A stretch of DNA of 64,000 nucleotides from Gemmatimonadota bacterium (GTDB taxonomy: Bacteria > Gemmatimonadota > Gemmatimonadetes > Longimicrobiales > Gaopeijiaceae), in assembly GCA_007125845.1 (NCBI GenBank), contig SLCK01000004.1, forward strand, positions 1 to 64,000. The letters run 5' to 3'. Of this stretch, positions 7,920 through 18,716 are shown in pieces (position 1 is the stretch's first letter; each line of letters begins with the position of its first letter). The notes beneath the pieces were generated by a model, which searched no databases, was not told where the DNA came from, and saw nothing but the letters and a program-made list of their open reading frames with translations. The position numbers and the translations under genes were made by a program.

Positions 7920-8789
7920 ATGCGTCGTACCTATCCTCTCTCGATGACGGTCCTTTCCCTCCTGCTCGCTGGAGCGCTGCCCGTGGGCGCAGTGCAGGCG
8001 GTCACCTGGCACCCCGAGTCGGTGCCTCAGGGAACGATCTTCACGATTACGGTGGCCCCCGACGGGGAAGGGGTGAGCCGCGTCACCGGCGTCTTCGCCG
8101 ATGAGAGGTTGCACTTCGAGTCGAGCGCAGACGGTTCGCTCGTCGCCCTTGCCGCCGCCCCGATCGACGCACGGGGCGACCTCCAGCTCCGTCTGGAGCT
8201 CGTTGCCAGGGATGGAGGTGCGGAGAGTCTGACCCTTCCGGTTCCCGTCGTGGCCGGCGAGTACCGAATGCAGGAGCTCACTGTCGCGCCGGAGTTCGGG
8301 CGTCCCCAACCTCCGGAGATCCAGCAACGGATCAACGAGGAGTCGGCGCGGGCGATGGCGGTGGCGCGCAACTCTCACGGCACTCCTCGAATGTGGGAGC
8401 CTCCCTTCGTCGCCCCTCGCGAAAGTCGCATCACGAGCGGCTTCGGACACGGTCGGGTTTTCAACGATCAGGTGACCAGCCGCCACATGGGCACGGACTT
8501 CGCCGGCGCGGTAGGCGCCCGGATCCGGGCACCGGCCAGGGGCGTGGTGGCGCTGGTGGATGCCTTCTTTCTGGGAGGCAATGTCCTCTACATCGATCAC
8601 GGTGGAGGGTTGGTGACGGGGTACCTTCACCTGAGCGAGCACGAAGTGGAGGAGGGGGACATCGTGGAACCGGGTCAGGTCATTGCACGCGTGGGCGCCA
8701 CGGGGCGCGTCACCGGTCCCCACCTCCATTGGCTGGTCCGATACGGCACGATCACCGTGGACGGAATGAGCCTGCTGGCCCTGGAGTGA
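7920..8789 (+). CDS. Exported M23 family metallopeptidase
   Basis: A 289-residue peptidoglycan DD-endopeptidase-type protein (lysostaphin-like, M23). A signal peptide covers about residues 1-27 (LSMTVLSLLLAGALPVGA). A beta-rich domain follows at about 30-125, then the M23 domain. Zinc/catalytic motifs are present: H and D in SRHMGTDFAG, and HLHW near the C-terminus. The Gly-rich strand between them reads YLHLSEHEVEEGD. The reading frame is open upstream to 7689, but the ATG at 7920 places the signal peptide at the N-terminus. Intact motifs suggest an active enzyme, though regulatory M23 proteins exist. Confidence 0.9.
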   Translation: MRRTYPLSMTVLSLLLAGALPVGAVQAVTWHPESVPQGTIFTITVAPDGEGVSRVTGVFADERLHFESSADGSLVALAAAPIDARGDLQLRLELVARDGGAESLTLPVPVVAGEYRMQELTVAPEFGRPQPPEIQQRINEESARAMAVARNSHGTPRMWEPPFVAPRESRITSGFGHGRVFNDQVTSRHMGTDFAGAVGARIRAPARGVVALVDAFFLGGNVLYIDHGGGLVTGYLHLSEHEVEEGDIVEPGQVIARVGATGRVTGPHLHWLVRYGTITVDGMSLLALE

Positions 8790-8798
8790 AGATCGAGG

Positions 8799-10940
8799 TC
8801 AGCCGCCCTCCCTCATCGACAATCCGATGCGCTTCCGGTCGCGGTCCACCGACACGACCGTCACCCGCACCCTCTGACCGACCCGCACCACTTCATGGGG
8901 GTCCTTCACGTATCGATCGGCGAGCTTCGAAACGTGGACGAGGCCGTCGTCGTGGACACCCACGTCGACGAACGCGCCAAAGGCCACGACGTTAGTCACG
9001 ATACCTTCCAGCTTCATGCCCTCCTCGAGGTCGTCGAGGGTGTGGACGTCGTCCCTGAACGTGGGAGCTTCGAATTGGTCCCTCGGGTCGCGTCCGGGCT
9101 TTCTCAGCTCCTCGAGGATGTCCCGGAGAGTGGGCAAGCCGACGTTGTCGGTCACGTATCGGCCCGGATCCACCTCGGACAGGGCGGCATCATTCTCCAG
9201 GAGTCTTTCGAGCGAGGTTCGCATGTCCCGGGCGATGGTTTCCACCAGGACGTAGCGCTCGGGATGGACCGCGGTGCGGTCGAGGGGGTGCTTGGCGTCG
9301 CGGATCCGGAGAAATCCCGCCGATTGCTCGAACGCCTTCTTCCCCAGGCGGGGCACGTCCAAGAGTTCCTTTCTGGACCGGAATCCTCCGCGCTCTTCCC
9401 GGAGCTCCACGATCCGCCGCGCGAGGACGGGCCCGATCCCGGAGACGTGTGCCAGGAGCGACACGGAGGCCGTGTTCAGCTCGACGCCCACCCGATTCAC
9501 ACAGATCTGCACCACCTCGTCGAGGCGTTCCCTGAGGCGGCCCGGGTTCACGTCGTGCTGGTACTGGCCGACTCCGATCGACTTGGGGTCGATCTTCACG
9601 AGCTCGGCGAGCGGGTCCTGGAGCCGGCGGGCGATCGAGACCGCACCGCGGAGGCTCACGTCCAACTCCGGTAGCTCTTCCCGAGCGACCTCGGAGGCGG
9701 AATAGACGGATGCTCCGGACTCGCTCACCACTACGACGTCGGGCCGGGTGTTCCCGGGATGCTCCTTCAGCGCCCCTCGAACGGCGGCCTCGGTCTCTCG
9801 AGATGCGGTCCCGTTGCCCACGGCCACGAAGCGGGGAGCGTACCGGGCCAGCCACGTCCGGATTCCTCGAGCGAAATCGTCTGCCCGATGGAGGTACAAA
9901 GTGGTCGTATCCAGCACGGCTCCCGTCGCCGAGGTCACGGCCGCCTTGACCCCGGTCCGGAACCCGGGATCGAGCCCGATGACCACCTGTTGTCCCGCCG
10001 GAGGAGCGAGGAGAAGCTGCTCCAGGTTCTCCCCGAAGATATCGATCGCCTCCTCCTCGGCCCTGCTCCGGAGCTCGTCCTTCACTTCGCTCTCGATCGA
10101 TGGGCCGAGAAGGCGGGTCCACGCATCCCGCGCGACTTCGGCCATCTCGCGATGGGCGATTCGGTCACTCCGGACATGGCGCTCGATCCCGGCGAGAATC
10201 TCCTCCTCGGGACCCTCGAGGGTCCAGCGCAGGAATCCCTCGGCTTCTCCTCTGCGAATCGCCAGGATCCTGTGGGACGGAATGCGGGTCGCAGGCTCCG
10301 AGTAGTCGTAGTAGTCCTGAAACTTGGAAGGAGTCTTCTTCTTTCCGCGCGCAGCGCTCGCCCGCACGTTCGCCCGAGCGCGAATCGTCTGCCGGATCCA
10401 ACCGCGCAGACCCGGGTCCTCGGCGACGCGCTCGGCGAGAATGTGGCGTGCCCCCGCGAGCGCGGCATCGACATCGGGCACCTCCTTGTCCGGATCCACG
10501 AAGGTCCCGGCCATTCGTCGCGCCCCCGCATCGTCCACCTCCCCATTCCAGATCGCATCCGCGAGCGGCCCGAGCCCTCGGTCGGCGGCGAGGGTGGCCT
10601 TGGTCCTGCGCTTCGGTCGAAAAGGCAGGTAGAGATCTTCGAGCTCGGGACGGGTCTGGGCCGTTCGGATCGTCGTCTCCAACTCCGGATCGAGTCGTCC
10701 CTGATCGTCGATCGACGCGAGGATCACTCGCCTGCGCTCTTCCAGTTTGCGCAAGTACGCGGCGCGGTCTCGGAGCGTCCGGAGCTGGACCTCGTCGAGC
10801 CCTCCGGTGACCTCCTTTCGATAGCGGGCCACAAAGGGGAGAGTGTTTCCCTGATCGAAGAGCTCCAGGGTACGGCGCACCGGATCGATGGCCAGCCCGA
10901 GCTCCTCGGCCAGGGAAGGGATTAGAGTGGGGAGTGACAT
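8799..10940 (-). CDS. tex: Tex family RNA-binding transcription accessory protein
   Basis: A 713-residue protein with the Tex architecture: N-terminal HTH-like region (PVRRTLELFDQGNTLPFVAR), YqgF/RNase H-like domain (VIGLDPGFRTGVKAAV), helix-hairpin-helix motifs (LAHVSGIGPVLARRIVELRE) and a C-terminal S1 domain (GIVTNVVAFGAFVDVGVHDDG). Tex binds nucleic acids and influences transcription. The ATG at 10940 gives the expected N-terminus. The frame extends 41 codons further upstream with low-complexity sequence that I consider non-coding. The 3' end lies 9 nt from the convergent M23 gene. Confidence 0.96.
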   Translation of the reverse strand: MSLPTLIPSLAEELGLAIDPVRRTLELFDQGNTLPFVARYRKEVTGGLDEVQLRTLRDRAAYLRKLEERRRVILASIDDQGRLDPELETTIRTAQTRPELEDLYLPFRPKRRTKATLAADRGLGPLADAIWNGEVDDAGARRMAGTFVDPDKEVPDVDAALAGARHILAERVAEDPGLRGWIRQTIRARANVRASAARGKKKTPSKFQDYYDYSEPATRIPSHRILAIRRGEAEGFLRWTLEGPEEEILAGIERHVRSDRIAHREMAEVARDAWTRLLGPSIESEVKDELRSRAEEEAIDIFGENLEQLLLAPPAGQQVVIGLDPGFRTGVKAAVTSATGAVLDTTTLYLHRADDFARGIRTWLARYAPRFVAVGNGTASRETEAAVRGALKEHPGNTRPDVVVVSESGASVYSASEVAREELPELDVSLRGAVSIARRLQDPLAELVKIDPKSIGVGQYQHDVNPGRLRERLDEVVQICVNRVGVELNTASVSLLAHVSGIGPVLARRIVELREERGGFRSRKELLDVPRLGKKAFEQSAGFLRIRDAKHPLDRTAVHPERYVLVETIARDMRTSLERLLENDAALSEVDPGRYVTDNVGLPTLRDILEELRKPGRDPRDQFEAPTFRDDVHTLDDLEEGMKLEGIVTNVVAFGAFVDVGVHDDGLVHVSKLADRYVKDPHEVVRVGQRVRVTVVSVDRDRKRIGLSMREGG

Positions 10941-11234
10941 CGGGAGGGAAGGGGGCCGGAGGATGAGGGCGGAGCCGGATCTGCGCGGCGGGGGCACGGT
11001 ACCGTCCTGGGTCCGCGGCCCGGGCGCGGGTGCAATCTTCGCGACCCGGGACCGTGGGGTCAACGCGCGAGGCGGGGGGGAAACGCGCGTCGGACTCTCG
11101 GAACCGCAGACCTTTTTTCGTGCGTCGGTGTTAATCCGAATGCACGTCTCGAATCGCAGAGCCTCCCGGGCGCCCCACGGATAGGGCGAGATGTGGAACG
11201 GGAGAAACGACCCCAGGACTGCCGGAGAACTCCC

Positions 11235-12653
11235 ATGTCATCGCGTATGCTGCCGCTTCTCCTCTTCGCTTTCCTCCCCGCGCTTCCGCTCTCGGGGCAG
11301 ATCACCGACAACCCCCTTCCCGATCCGATCGAAGCGGAGGAAGGCCTTGTCGTGGTGGGGATCGAGGAGTTCGCGGTCGTTCCCGACGCCGACGGCCAGC
11401 CGGCTCGCATGATGCTCCTCGTGGACGAGCCCGGGACCGGACGCATGTTCGTCAACGACATGGTAGGTCCCCTCTACAGCCTCTCGTACGAAGGGGGAAC
11501 CGCTGTCCTGTACCTCGACCTGGACGACCCCGAATGGGAGGTCATGGTGGAGTCGGCAGGGCGCGAGCGCGGCTTCCAGAGCTTCGCCTTCCACCCCGAG
11601 TTTGGTGAGTCGGGCGCCCCGGGTTTCGGGAAGTTCTACACCTTTACGGACAGCTACCTCACCGATCGGCCGGTAGACTTCGACGCGGGTCCGGATGGTG
11701 GCGCCACACACCACACCGTCCTCCACGAGTGGACGGCCGAAGATCCGACAGCCGACATCTATGACGGGGGGGCGCCCCGCGAGGTGATGCGCTTCGAGCA
11801 ACCTTTCCCGAACCACAACGCCGGACATCTCGCCTTCGATCCACTCGCCGAACCCGGGGATTCGGAGTACGGTCTCCTCTACATCGGCTCCGCAGATGGG
11901 GGGAGCGGCGGAGATCCGCTGAACCTCTCCCAGAACCTGTCCAACGCCTTTGGGAAGGTGCTCCGGATCGATCCGTTGGGTTCCGACAGCCCGAACGGGC
12001 AGTACGGGATCCCGGCCGACAATCACTTCGCGTCGGACGGTCAGGAAGACACGCTGGGTGAGATCTATGCCGTGGGAGTGCGCAATCCACAGCGGTTCTG
12101 GTGGGATCCGGCCAACGGGAACATGTTCCTGGCCGATATTGGGCAGAGCATCATCGAGAAGGTTTCCCTGGTGACGAATGGGGCCAACCTGGGGTGGAAC
12201 GACTGGGAGGGGAGCTTTCGCTACCTGGATCGGACGGAGGTGCGGACCGACGATGTCCGCAGCGATCCGTCGATCACCTACCCGGTCGTGGAGTACGGCC
12301 ACTACGAGCCCCTCGTGGGGGATCGCGTCGCGGTGACTGGAGGGCACGCCTATCGGGCGGACGAGATCCCGCAACTCCAGGGGCTCGTCCTCTTTTCGGA
12401 TTTCCCGAGCGGGGAGATCTTCTACTTCGACGGGGACGACCTCCCGGACGGGGGTCAGGACGGACTTCGCCGCGTCCTGTTGCGGGACGGCTCGGGGGAA
12501 TCGAGGACCTTCCTGGAGCTGGTCCAACAGAAGAACCTGGAGCAGGGTCGCGTCCTCGCCGAGCGGACCGATCTCCGCTTCGGGACGGGGCCCAACGACT
12601 GGGTCTTTCTCCTGAATAAGCACGACGGCACGATCCGGCGGCTCGTTCCCTAG
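11235..12653 (+). CDS. Exported soluble quinoprotein sugar dehydrogenase-like protein (GSDH/HHIP fold)
   Basis: A 472-residue six-bladed propeller protein of the glucose/sorbosone dehydrogenase family. It has a signal peptide (MLPLLLFAFLPALPLSG) and family signatures: FQSFAFHPEF, HNAGHLAFDP, LYIGSADGGSGGDPLNL, LGEIYAVGVRNPQRFWWDP and GANLGWNDWEG. Such proteins oxidise sugars or other alcohols with PQQ in the periplasm, though many family members are uncharacterised. The start is ATG 11235, with GGAG 7 nt upstream. In-frame codons back to 11193 would precede the signal peptide. No PQQ synthesis genes are in the window. Confidence 0.88.
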   Translation: MSSRMLPLLLFAFLPALPLSGQITDNPLPDPIEAEEGLVVVGIEEFAVVPDADGQPARMMLLVDEPGTGRMFVNDMVGPLYSLSYEGGTAVLYLDLDDPEWEVMVESAGRERGFQSFAFHPEFGESGAPGFGKFYTFTDSYLTDRPVDFDAGPDGGATHHTVLHEWTAEDPTADIYDGGAPREVMRFEQPFPNHNAGHLAFDPLAEPGDSEYGLLYIGSADGGSGGDPLNLSQNLSNAFGKVLRIDPLGSDSPNGQYGIPADNHFASDGQEDTLGEIYAVGVRNPQRFWWDPANGNMFLADIGQSIIEKVSLVTNGANLGWNDWEGSFRYLDRTEVRTDDVRSDPSITYPVVEYGHYEPLVGDRVAVTGGHAYRADEIPQLQGLVLFSDFPSGEIFYFDGDDLPDGGQDGLRRVLLRDGSGESRTFLELVQQKNLEQGRVLAERTDLRFGTGPNDWVFLLNKHDGTIRRLVP

Positions 12654-12670
12654 GGGCCACCGCCCGAGAA

Positions 12671-13699
12671 ATGTCAGCATCCACGGGCCGAGCTCGCCTC
12701 CTTCTTGCGACCGAGAGTCGGATCCTCGTCGCTGAGGCTCCAACGGGAACCGGGGCTCCCCCCGCAGAGGCGGAGAGTTCGGTCGGACTCGATGGAGCGC
12801 GGCCCACCTGTCTTGCGGTAGACCCGGGGCATTCCGGGCGTGCATGGTGCGGGACCCTCCGCAGTGGGGTCTTCCGGACGGAGGACGGGGGCCGAAGCTG
12901 GCGTCTTTCGGGCCTGCCCGGCGAGCATGTGACCGCCCTCGCCGCCGACCCTGCGACTCAGGGGGTGGTGCGAGCCGGCACCGAACCCAGCGCCCTCTGG
13001 TCGTCGTTCGACGGGGGCGGGAGTTGGGAGAAGGCCGAAGGTCTGGACGCGCTCCCGTCCTCGAGCGAGTGGGCCTTCCCTCCGAAGCCAGAGACCCATC
13101 ACGTGCGCTGGATCGCCTGCGATCCCCGCCGGAGCGGCCGGATGTGGCTGGCCATCGAAGCGGGTGCGTTGGTCTCGACGCCGGACGGGGGCGCGAGCTG
13201 GCGGGACCGCACTCCCGGAGGCCCCTTCGACACCCACGAACTTGCGATCCACCCGGACCGTCCCGACTCCCTGCGGGTGGCGGCGGGAGACGGCTATTAC
13301 GAGAGCGCTGACGGGGGCGAGAGCTGGTCGAGCCCGATGGAGGGGCTGGGCGTTCCCTATCTGCGCAGCGTGGCCGTGGACCCCGGCGACCCCGACGTCG
13401 TGGTGGTCTCCGGCGCTTCCAGGGCGCGCTCGACCTACGTGGCTGGCCACGCAGACGGCCGCCTCTTTCGCAGGGACGGTCGAAGGCCATGGGAGCGGGT
13501 CCTGACCGGATGGCCGGATCCGCCCGAGACCATCGCGCCAATGCTCACGGCAGGACTGCGTCCCGGGGAGCTCTGGGCCGCGGACGAGCGGGGGGTGCAT
13601 CGCTCCGTGGATGGGGGGATGAGCTGGGAGCCGGCGGTCTCACTCCAGCAGGCGCCTTCGCATCTCCGTGGCCTGGCCGTGATCGAAGTCGGATCGTGA
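12671..13699 (+). CDS. Asp-box (BNR) beta-propeller protein
   Basis: A 342-residue protein with five Asp-box repeats of the sialidase/Vps10-like type: DGGRSW, DGGGSW, DGGASW, DGGESW and DGGMSW, at roughly regular spacing. It has no signal peptide and no obvious sialidase catalytic arginine triad. It is therefore best described as a propeller of unknown substrate, as in the WD40/YVTN-like photosystem-stability/glycosidase superfamily annotations. It starts 18 nt after the quinoprotein gene, and its stop overlaps the GTG start of the next gene by 4 nt, which indicates translational coupling. Confidence 0.82.
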   Translation: MSASTGRARLLLATESRILVAEAPTGTGAPPAEAESSVGLDGARPTCLAVDPGHSGRAWCGTLRSGVFRTEDGGRSWRLSGLPGEHVTALAADPATQGVVRAGTEPSALWSSFDGGGSWEKAEGLDALPSSSEWAFPPKPETHHVRWIACDPRRSGRMWLAIEAGALVSTPDGGASWRDRTPGGPFDTHELAIHPDRPDSLRVAAGDGYYESADGGESWSSPMEGLGVPYLRSVAVDPGDPDVVVVSGASRARSTYVAGHADGRLFRRDGRRPWERVLTGWPDPPETIAPMLTAGLRPGELWAADERGVHRSVDGGMSWEPAVSLQQAPSHLRGLAVIEVGS

Positions 13700-15621
13700 C
13701 GGTCCGATCGCGGCCAATTTCGTTCGCTCTCGCGGCTGCGGTCGCCCTCACGTGCCTGGCGGCTACGGGCGGATCGGCGTTCGAGCCAGGCCTCCAGGCC
13801 GAGCCGACCGAACTCGAGGCTCTGCTCGTAGCGATCGAGGCGGCGCTCGAGGAGACCGGAGTGCCCGGGGTCGGCCTCGCGCTCGTAGGCGGGGATGGAG
13901 TCGACGGTGACAGGTTCGAGTGGACCGGGGGTGTGGGGGTGGAGGATCGTGCGACCGGGACGCCGGTCGGACCCGGAACCCTTTTTCGAATGGGCTCCGT
14001 CTCCAAGAGCTTCGTGTCTCTGGCCGTCCTGCAGCTCGTGGAGGAAGGGGCGATTGGGCTCGACGATCCCGTCCGCTCTCTGATTCCCGAGGTGGAGCTC
14101 GAGAACCCCTGGGAGGAATCGGAGCCGGTCCGGGTCGTCCACCTCCTGGAACACACCGCGGGCTTCGACGACATGCACCTGCCGGAGTACGCCCTCCGGG
14201 ATCCGGAGATCACCCTTCGGGAGGGCCTGGCGTTCCATCCGGATTCGCGCGTGACGCGGTGGCCGCCCGGGCTTCATTTCTCCTATTCCAACTCCGGGCC
14301 GGCGGTCGCCGCATATCTCGTGGAGTCCCTCGCCGACAGGACCTTCGAGGAGCACGTGCGGGAGCGGATTTTTCTCCCCCTCGGGATGCAGACGGCAGGT
14401 TTTCGTCTCACACCCTCGGTCGAGGCGGGCCTGGCGACCGGATATGCCGCCGATGGCCTGACGGAGCGACCCTACGCCCACATCTCCCTGAGGCCTTCGG
14501 GGGCGCTCAACGCGAGCCCGCAGGACATGGCGGCCTTCGTGCGCATGCTCCTGGACCGCGGCCGGACGGGAGAGGGCGAGCTCGTCTCCCCGGAATCGAT
14601 CGAGCGGATGGAGACACCGGGTTCCCCCCTCTCGGCGCGGCACGCGATCCGTGCGGGCTACGCCCTCGGGAACATGGCGACCCCGAGGCGCGGATTCCTG
14701 TGGAGAGGACATGCGGGCGGGATCGACGGGTTCATCGCCGAGTACGGATACCTCGTCGACGAGAACGTGGGGTACGCGATCGCGATGAATGCGGAGAACG
14801 GCGCCGCCTTCGCTCGGGTGAACGAGCTGGTGAAGGACCATCTCACGCGCGAGCTCACTCCACCGGAGCCGGAGCTGGCCGCTCCTTCGGCGGAAGGCGT
14901 CGCGAACCTCGAGCCCTACGCCGGATTCTATGTGTCGGTGGCCCCGCGGCTCGAGATCACGAGGTTCGTGGACCGGATTCTCGGAGTGGTGCGGGTGGAA
15001 GCGGGGGGCTCGACCCTGCGCACCACGCCTGTCCTGGGCGACCAGGGCGCATTGCTCCCCCTTGGCAATGGCCGGTTCCGTGCGGAGGAGGACCCGATCG
15101 CCACGGTCGCCTTCATGGATGTGGAAGGAGAGGGACGCATCCTGCAGGCTTACAGCAGCGTGCTCCAGGGAAGCTACGAACGAGTGTCTCCCCTTTCGGT
15201 GCGGGTCCGCTGGGCGCTCTCACTGGCCAGCCTCCTCCTGATGGCGAGCAGCCTGGCCTTCGCCGTCGTCTGGGTGCCCAGGCGCCTCCTTGGCGGGCTA
15301 CGGGACCGAAATCTGGGCGTGCGCGCCTGGCCCGCGCTCGCCGTTCTCTGTCTCGCCGGAGCCGCGGTCCTCCTCACGTTGGGGGGCGCCGATCCCATGT
15401 ACCTCGGCACGCCCACGATCTATTCGGTTGGATTCAGCGCCCTGACGCTCCTCTTCGCTGGGGCTGCTCTGGCCGGAGCGGTGAGCCTCGTTCGGACCCG
15501 GCGCGACGGGATGAAGCAGGGTGCGTGGTGGCATGCCCTGCTCGTCACCGGGGCCAACCTTCTGGTTGCCGTCTATCTGGGGAGCCACGGGATTCTCGGG
15601 CTCCGCTTCTGGAGCTACTGA
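13696..15621 (+). CDS. Serine hydrolase of the beta-lactamase/class C family with a C-terminal membrane domain
   Basis: A 641-residue protein starting with GTG at 13696 (GTGA overlap with the previous stop). The order is signal peptide ([17 protein letters not shown]), then a class C beta-lactamase-like domain with the nucleophile motif SVSK in [10 protein letters not shown], the tyrosine motif YSNSG, and HAGG as the third motif. A beta-sandwich-like linker follows, then four hydrophobic helices (about residues 510-640). Membrane-tailed members act as peptidases or esterases in the periplasm. Antibiotic hydrolysis cannot be assumed. Confidence 0.9.
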   Translation: MTVRSRPISFALAAAVALTCLAATGGSAFEPGLQAEPTELEALLVAIEAALEETGVPGVGLALVGGDGVDGDRFEWTGGVGVEDRATGTPVGPGTLFRMGSVSKSFVSLAVLQLVEEGAIGLDDPVRSLIPEVELENPWEESEPVRVVHLLEHTAGFDDMHLPEYALRDPEITLREGLAFHPDSRVTRWPPGLHFSYSNSGPAVAAYLVESLADRTFEEHVRERIFLPLGMQTAGFRLTPSVEAGLATGYAADGLTERPYAHISLRPSGALNASPQDMAAFVRMLLDRGRTGEGELVSPESIERMETPGSPLSARHAIRAGYALGNMATPRRGFLWRGHAGGIDGFIAEYGYLVDENVGYAIAMNAENGAAFARVNELVKDHLTRELTPPEPELAAPSAEGVANLEPYAGFYVSVAPRLEITRFVDRILGVVRVEAGGSTLRTTPVLGDQGALLPLGNGRFRAEEDPIATVAFMDVEGEGRILQAYSSVLQGSYERVSPLSVRVRWALSLASLLLMASSLAFAVVWVPRRLLGGLRDRNLGVRAWPALAVLCLAGAAVLLTLGGADPMYLGTPTIYSVGFSALTLLFAGAALAGAVSLVRTRRDGMKQGAWWHALLVTGANLLVAVYLGSHGILGLRFWSY

Positions 15622-15748
15622 GCTCCAAGGAGGTCGACGGAGGCGCTCCCGAGCGATATCGTGTGTGGACTGCGCTTTCGCTCGATGCCGGCGGGCCCGA
15701 TCGGCGCCCCGCCGGAACCGATCGTACCCCGGTCCCGAGGCGGAAACC

Positions 15749-18001
15749 ATGCATTCAGTCGTTCGCTCAGACCTTCCCCGTCCCACGCGGGCCGTCGCCG
15801 TGATGATCGGAGCCCTTCTCCTCCTCGGCTGGGCCGTTGCCGTCCCGCCGCTCGCGGCCTCGGTCGCCTTTCAGGATCGGGGAAGCGGGGAGGGAGGCGC
15901 GTACACGGCGGAGCAGGCGGAGGCGGGTCGCGAGGTCTACCTCGAGTCGTGCGCTTCCTGTCACCTTCCGAGCCTCCAGGGGGCCTTCGAGGCTCCCGAA
16001 TTGGCTGGACCCAACTTCCGTACTGTCTGGGGAGATCGCGCGATCATCGAGCTCCTCGAGTACACCCGCACGACCATGCCGCCCGAAGCGCTCGGCTCCC
16101 TTTCGGACGAGGCCTACGCCGCGGTTACGGCCTACCTCCTGCAAGAGAACGGGGTCCCCCCGTCCGGGACCGAATTGACGTTCGCGTCCGAGGGGGCGGT
16201 CCTGGCTGAGGGGCCGGATGGCCGCGCCGTGGAGGTGGCCGGAGAGGAGCGCTTCGCGGAGCCGGGTCGAGCTGGAACCCGCCCGTCTCCCGGAGCACTG
16301 AGCACACCCCCGGAGGTGGGGGAGGTCCACGAGACGCCCACCGGGGTCACCCGCACCTTTCGCCCCGCGGACCGTTTCGAGCCGGTTGCGGACGAGGAGC
16401 TCGTCGCGTCGCCCGCCGAAGATTGGCTCCACTGGCGCCGGACGCCGGATGCATGGGGCTACAGTCCGCTGGAGTCGATCGACGTCTCCAATGTGGCCGA
16501 GCTGACCCTCGCCTGGGCCTGGGGAATGGAGGACGGGGTGAGCCAGCCCACTCCGCTCGTCCGCAGCGGGGTCCTCTTCCTTCCGAATGCTGACAACGTC
16601 GTCCAGGCCCTCGACGCCGCGGAGGGCACGCTGCTCTGGGAGTATCGGCGTCAGTTTCCGGAGGGCTTTGGGGGAGGGTGGAGTCACGTGCGGAGCTTGG
16701 CGATCCGGGGGGATCTCGTGTACCTGGCGACCCGCGACGCGGCGCTCGTGGCTCTGGATGCGCGAACGGGTCGAGTGAGATGGGAGACGGTCATCGCCGA
16801 CTGGGAGCTGGGGTACACGAACGTGGCCGGACCGATCGTTGCGGACGGGAAGGTGATCAACGGCATCAACGGCTGCGGTCGGTTCTACGAGGAGAGTTGT
16901 TTCATCACGGCCCACGACGCCGACACGGGTGAGGAGCTCTGGCGAACCTTTACCGTCGCCAAGCCGGGCGAGCCGGGTGGGGACACCTGGGGCGACCTCC
17001 CCCTCGAGTTGCGGGGCGGGGTCGACGTCTGGAACTCGGGGAGCTGGGATCCCGATCTGGGACTCGTCTTCTTCAGCACCGCACAGTCCAAGCCCTGGGT
17101 ACCGGCCAGCCGGGGACTCACCACCGAGGATGCCACCCTCTACGCCAACTCGACGCTCGCACTCGACGTGGAGGACGGCCGCATCGCCTGGTATTACCAG
17201 TACGTTCCCGGCGAAGCCCTCGACCTGGACGAGGCCTTCGAGCCCGTCCTGCTCGACCTCGATGGGAGACCCATCCTGCTGGCCAGCGGCAAGCACGGAA
17301 TCCTGTGGAAGCTGGACCGGGAGACGGGGGAATTTCTGGGCCTGAGGGAAACCGTGTACCAGAACGTCTTCGAGAAGCTGGACCTGGAAACGGGCGAACT
17401 CCGGTATCGGGAAGACATCCGGAACGCCGGAGTGGACGATTGGATCTCGGTCTGCCCTTCGACCGCCGGCGGACGGAACTGGCAATCCGGCGCCTACCAT
17501 CCGGAGGCGCGTGCCCTCATTCTCCCGCTAAGCCAGAGCTGTCTGGAGATCGCCGGTCGGGATATCGCGTTGGAGGTGGGCTCGGGGGGCACGGGGGCCG
17601 CCAGGGCATGGACGCCGATGCCGGGCGCCGAGGGGCGGGCCGGTAAGCTCGCTGCCTACGACGTGGACACTCTCGAGGAGCTCTGGAGCGTCGAGCAGTA
17701 CGCCCCGTTTCTCACGGCGGCCCTCGCCACCGGAGGCGGCCTCGTCTTCGCGGGGGGGTTCGATCGTTGGATCAGGGCCTTCGACGTGGCAACGGGGAAC
17801 GAGCTCTGGCGAACCCGGCTCGCCACCACGGCTCAGGGATTTCCGATCACCTACGAGGTGGACGGGGTTCAGTACCTCGCCGTGCCGGCCGGACGCGGCG
17901 GTGGCAGTCCCTGGGGTGTGGCGAATCTCCTGGCACCCGAGGAGCGGAGCCCGGCCGGACACAACGCGCTCTACGTCTTCAGGCTGGGCGGGAGTCGCTG
18001 A
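15749..18001 (+). CDS. Exported cytochrome c-PQQ dehydrogenase fusion
   Basis: A 750-residue protein. A signal anchor or peptide (about residues 12-38) is followed by a cytochrome c domain with CASCH and a later methionine-containing TTMPPEA segment. A long linker follows, then an eight-bladed PQQ-type propeller with tryptophan-docking repeats such as [17 protein letters not shown] and ELWRTRL. This suggests a periplasmic quinohaemoprotein alcohol/sugar dehydrogenase that passes electrons to its own haem. The haem domain is N-terminal here, while classic quinohaemoprotein dehydrogenases carry it at the C-terminus. The start is ATG 15749. The open frame further upstream lacks a signal peptide at its end. 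Confidence 0.88.
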   Translation: MHSVVRSDLPRPTRAVAVMIGALLLLGWAVAVPPLAASVAFQDRGSGEGGAYTAEQAEAGREVYLESCASCHLPSLQGAFEAPELAGPNFRTVWGDRAIIELLEYTRTTMPPEALGSLSDEAYAAVTAYLLQENGVPPSGTELTFASEGAVLAEGPDGRAVEVAGEERFAEPGRAGTRPSPGALSTPPEVGEVHETPTGVTRTFRPADRFEPVADEELVASPAEDWLHWRRTPDAWGYSPLESIDVSNVAELTLAWAWGMEDGVSQPTPLVRSGVLFLPNADNVVQALDAAEGTLLWEYRRQFPEGFGGGWSHVRSLAIRGDLVYLATRDAALVALDARTGRVRWETVIADWELGYTNVAGPIVADGKVINGINGCGRFYEESCFITAHDADTGEELWRTFTVAKPGEPGGDTWGDLPLELRGGVDVWNSGSWDPDLGLVFFSTAQSKPWVPASRGLTTEDATLYANSTLALDVEDGRIAWYYQYVPGEALDLDEAFEPVLLDLDGRPILLASGKHGILWKLDRETGEFLGLRETVYQNVFEKLDLETGELRYREDIRNAGVDDWISVCPSTAGGRNWQSGAYHPEARALILPLSQSCLEIAGRDIALEVGSGGTGAARAWTPMPGAEGRAGKLAAYDVDTLEELWSVEQYAPFLTAALATGGGLVFAGGFDRWIRAFDVATGNELWRTRLATTAQGFPITYEVDGVQYLAVPAGRGGGSPWGVANLLAPEERSPAGHNALYVFRLGGSR

Positions 18002-18004
18002 AGG

Positions 18005-18658
18005 ATGGGAGAGGAAGGGAATCCGAAGGGGCCGGAGACCAAGTCGCTCGAGCAGCTGAGGGACCTCTACGCCGACATGGCCGCGACCATGGACCGCTGC
18101 GCGTGGCTCAACCGGCTCGCGACCGGCTCATATCGACGACGGCTCTTCGGTAGGGCTCGAGGACGGGTGCTCGACGTGGCGTGCGGGCTCGGAATGAACG
18201 TGCGCTACCTTCCGCCGGAGTGCGAGTACGTCGGAGTCGACCTGAGCCCGGACATGCTCGCTCGCGCCCGAAGGCGCCTCGGGCATCTGCACCCTCGGGT
18301 CGCCTTCCGCGAGATGGACGCCCAGCATCTCGACTTCGAGGACGCCTCCTTCGACACGGTGATCTCATCGCTTTCCACCTGCAGCTTCCCGGACCCGGCG
18401 AAAGCCCTGGCGGAGATGGAGCGGGTGTGTCGCCCGGAGGGGCGGATCCTCCTCGTGGAGCATGGCCGGAGCCGCGTGGGACTCATCGCGCGGTTCCAGG
18501 ATTGGCGGGCCGACGCGCACTACGAGAAGCACGGGTGCCGGTGGAACCGCGATCCCGTGAAGGTCGTGGAAGGGGCCGGGCTCGTTGTTCGCGACTCCTG
18601 GCGAGGTCGGCTCGGGATCATGACCGCGATCGAGGCGGAGTCGCGGATCGAGAACTAG
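18005..18658 (+). CDS. Class I SAM-dependent methyltransferase (UbiE/Methyltransf_11-like)
   Basis: A 217-residue cytosolic methyltransferase. Motif I reads VLDVACGLGMNVRYL, followed by the acidic strand end VGVDLSPDML, then DASFDTVISSLSTCSFPDP (motif II region) and ILLVEHGRS (post II). The arrangement resembles UbiE/phospholipid N-methyltransferase-type enzymes that modify small lipophilic molecules. The substrate is unknown. It starts 4 nt after the dehydrogenase fusion and ends in a strong bidirectional terminator. Confidence 0.88.
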   Translation: MGEEGNPKGPETKSLEQLRDLYADMAATMDRCAWLNRLATGSYRRRLFGRARGRVLDVACGLGMNVRYLPPECEYVGVDLSPDMLARARRRLGHLHPRVAFREMDAQHLDFEDASFDTVISSLSTCSFPDPAKALAEMERVCRPEGRILLVEHGRSRVGLIARFQDWRADAHYEKHGCRWNRDPVKVVEGAGLVVRDSWRGRLGIMTAIEAESRIEN

Positions 18659-18689
18659 AAGGCCCCTCCCCGATTCGGGAAGGGGCCTT
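18659..18689. terminator. Bidirectional terminator between convergent genes
   Basis: A 13-bp stem (18659-18671 with 18677-18689, one mismatch) begins with AA and ends with TT on the respective strands, directly after the methyltransferase stop. The convergent outer-membrane protein gene ends at 18717, so it can serve both. Confidence 0.8.
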
Positions 18690-18716
18690 CGCAGAACGAT
18701 CGCTCTTCCTCCGGAG

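Noticed and set aside
13920-15803. 627-codon alternative frame in the beta-lactamase-like gene
   Set aside because: Same-strand shadow. The real frame has SVSK, YSN and HAGG motifs plus membrane helices.
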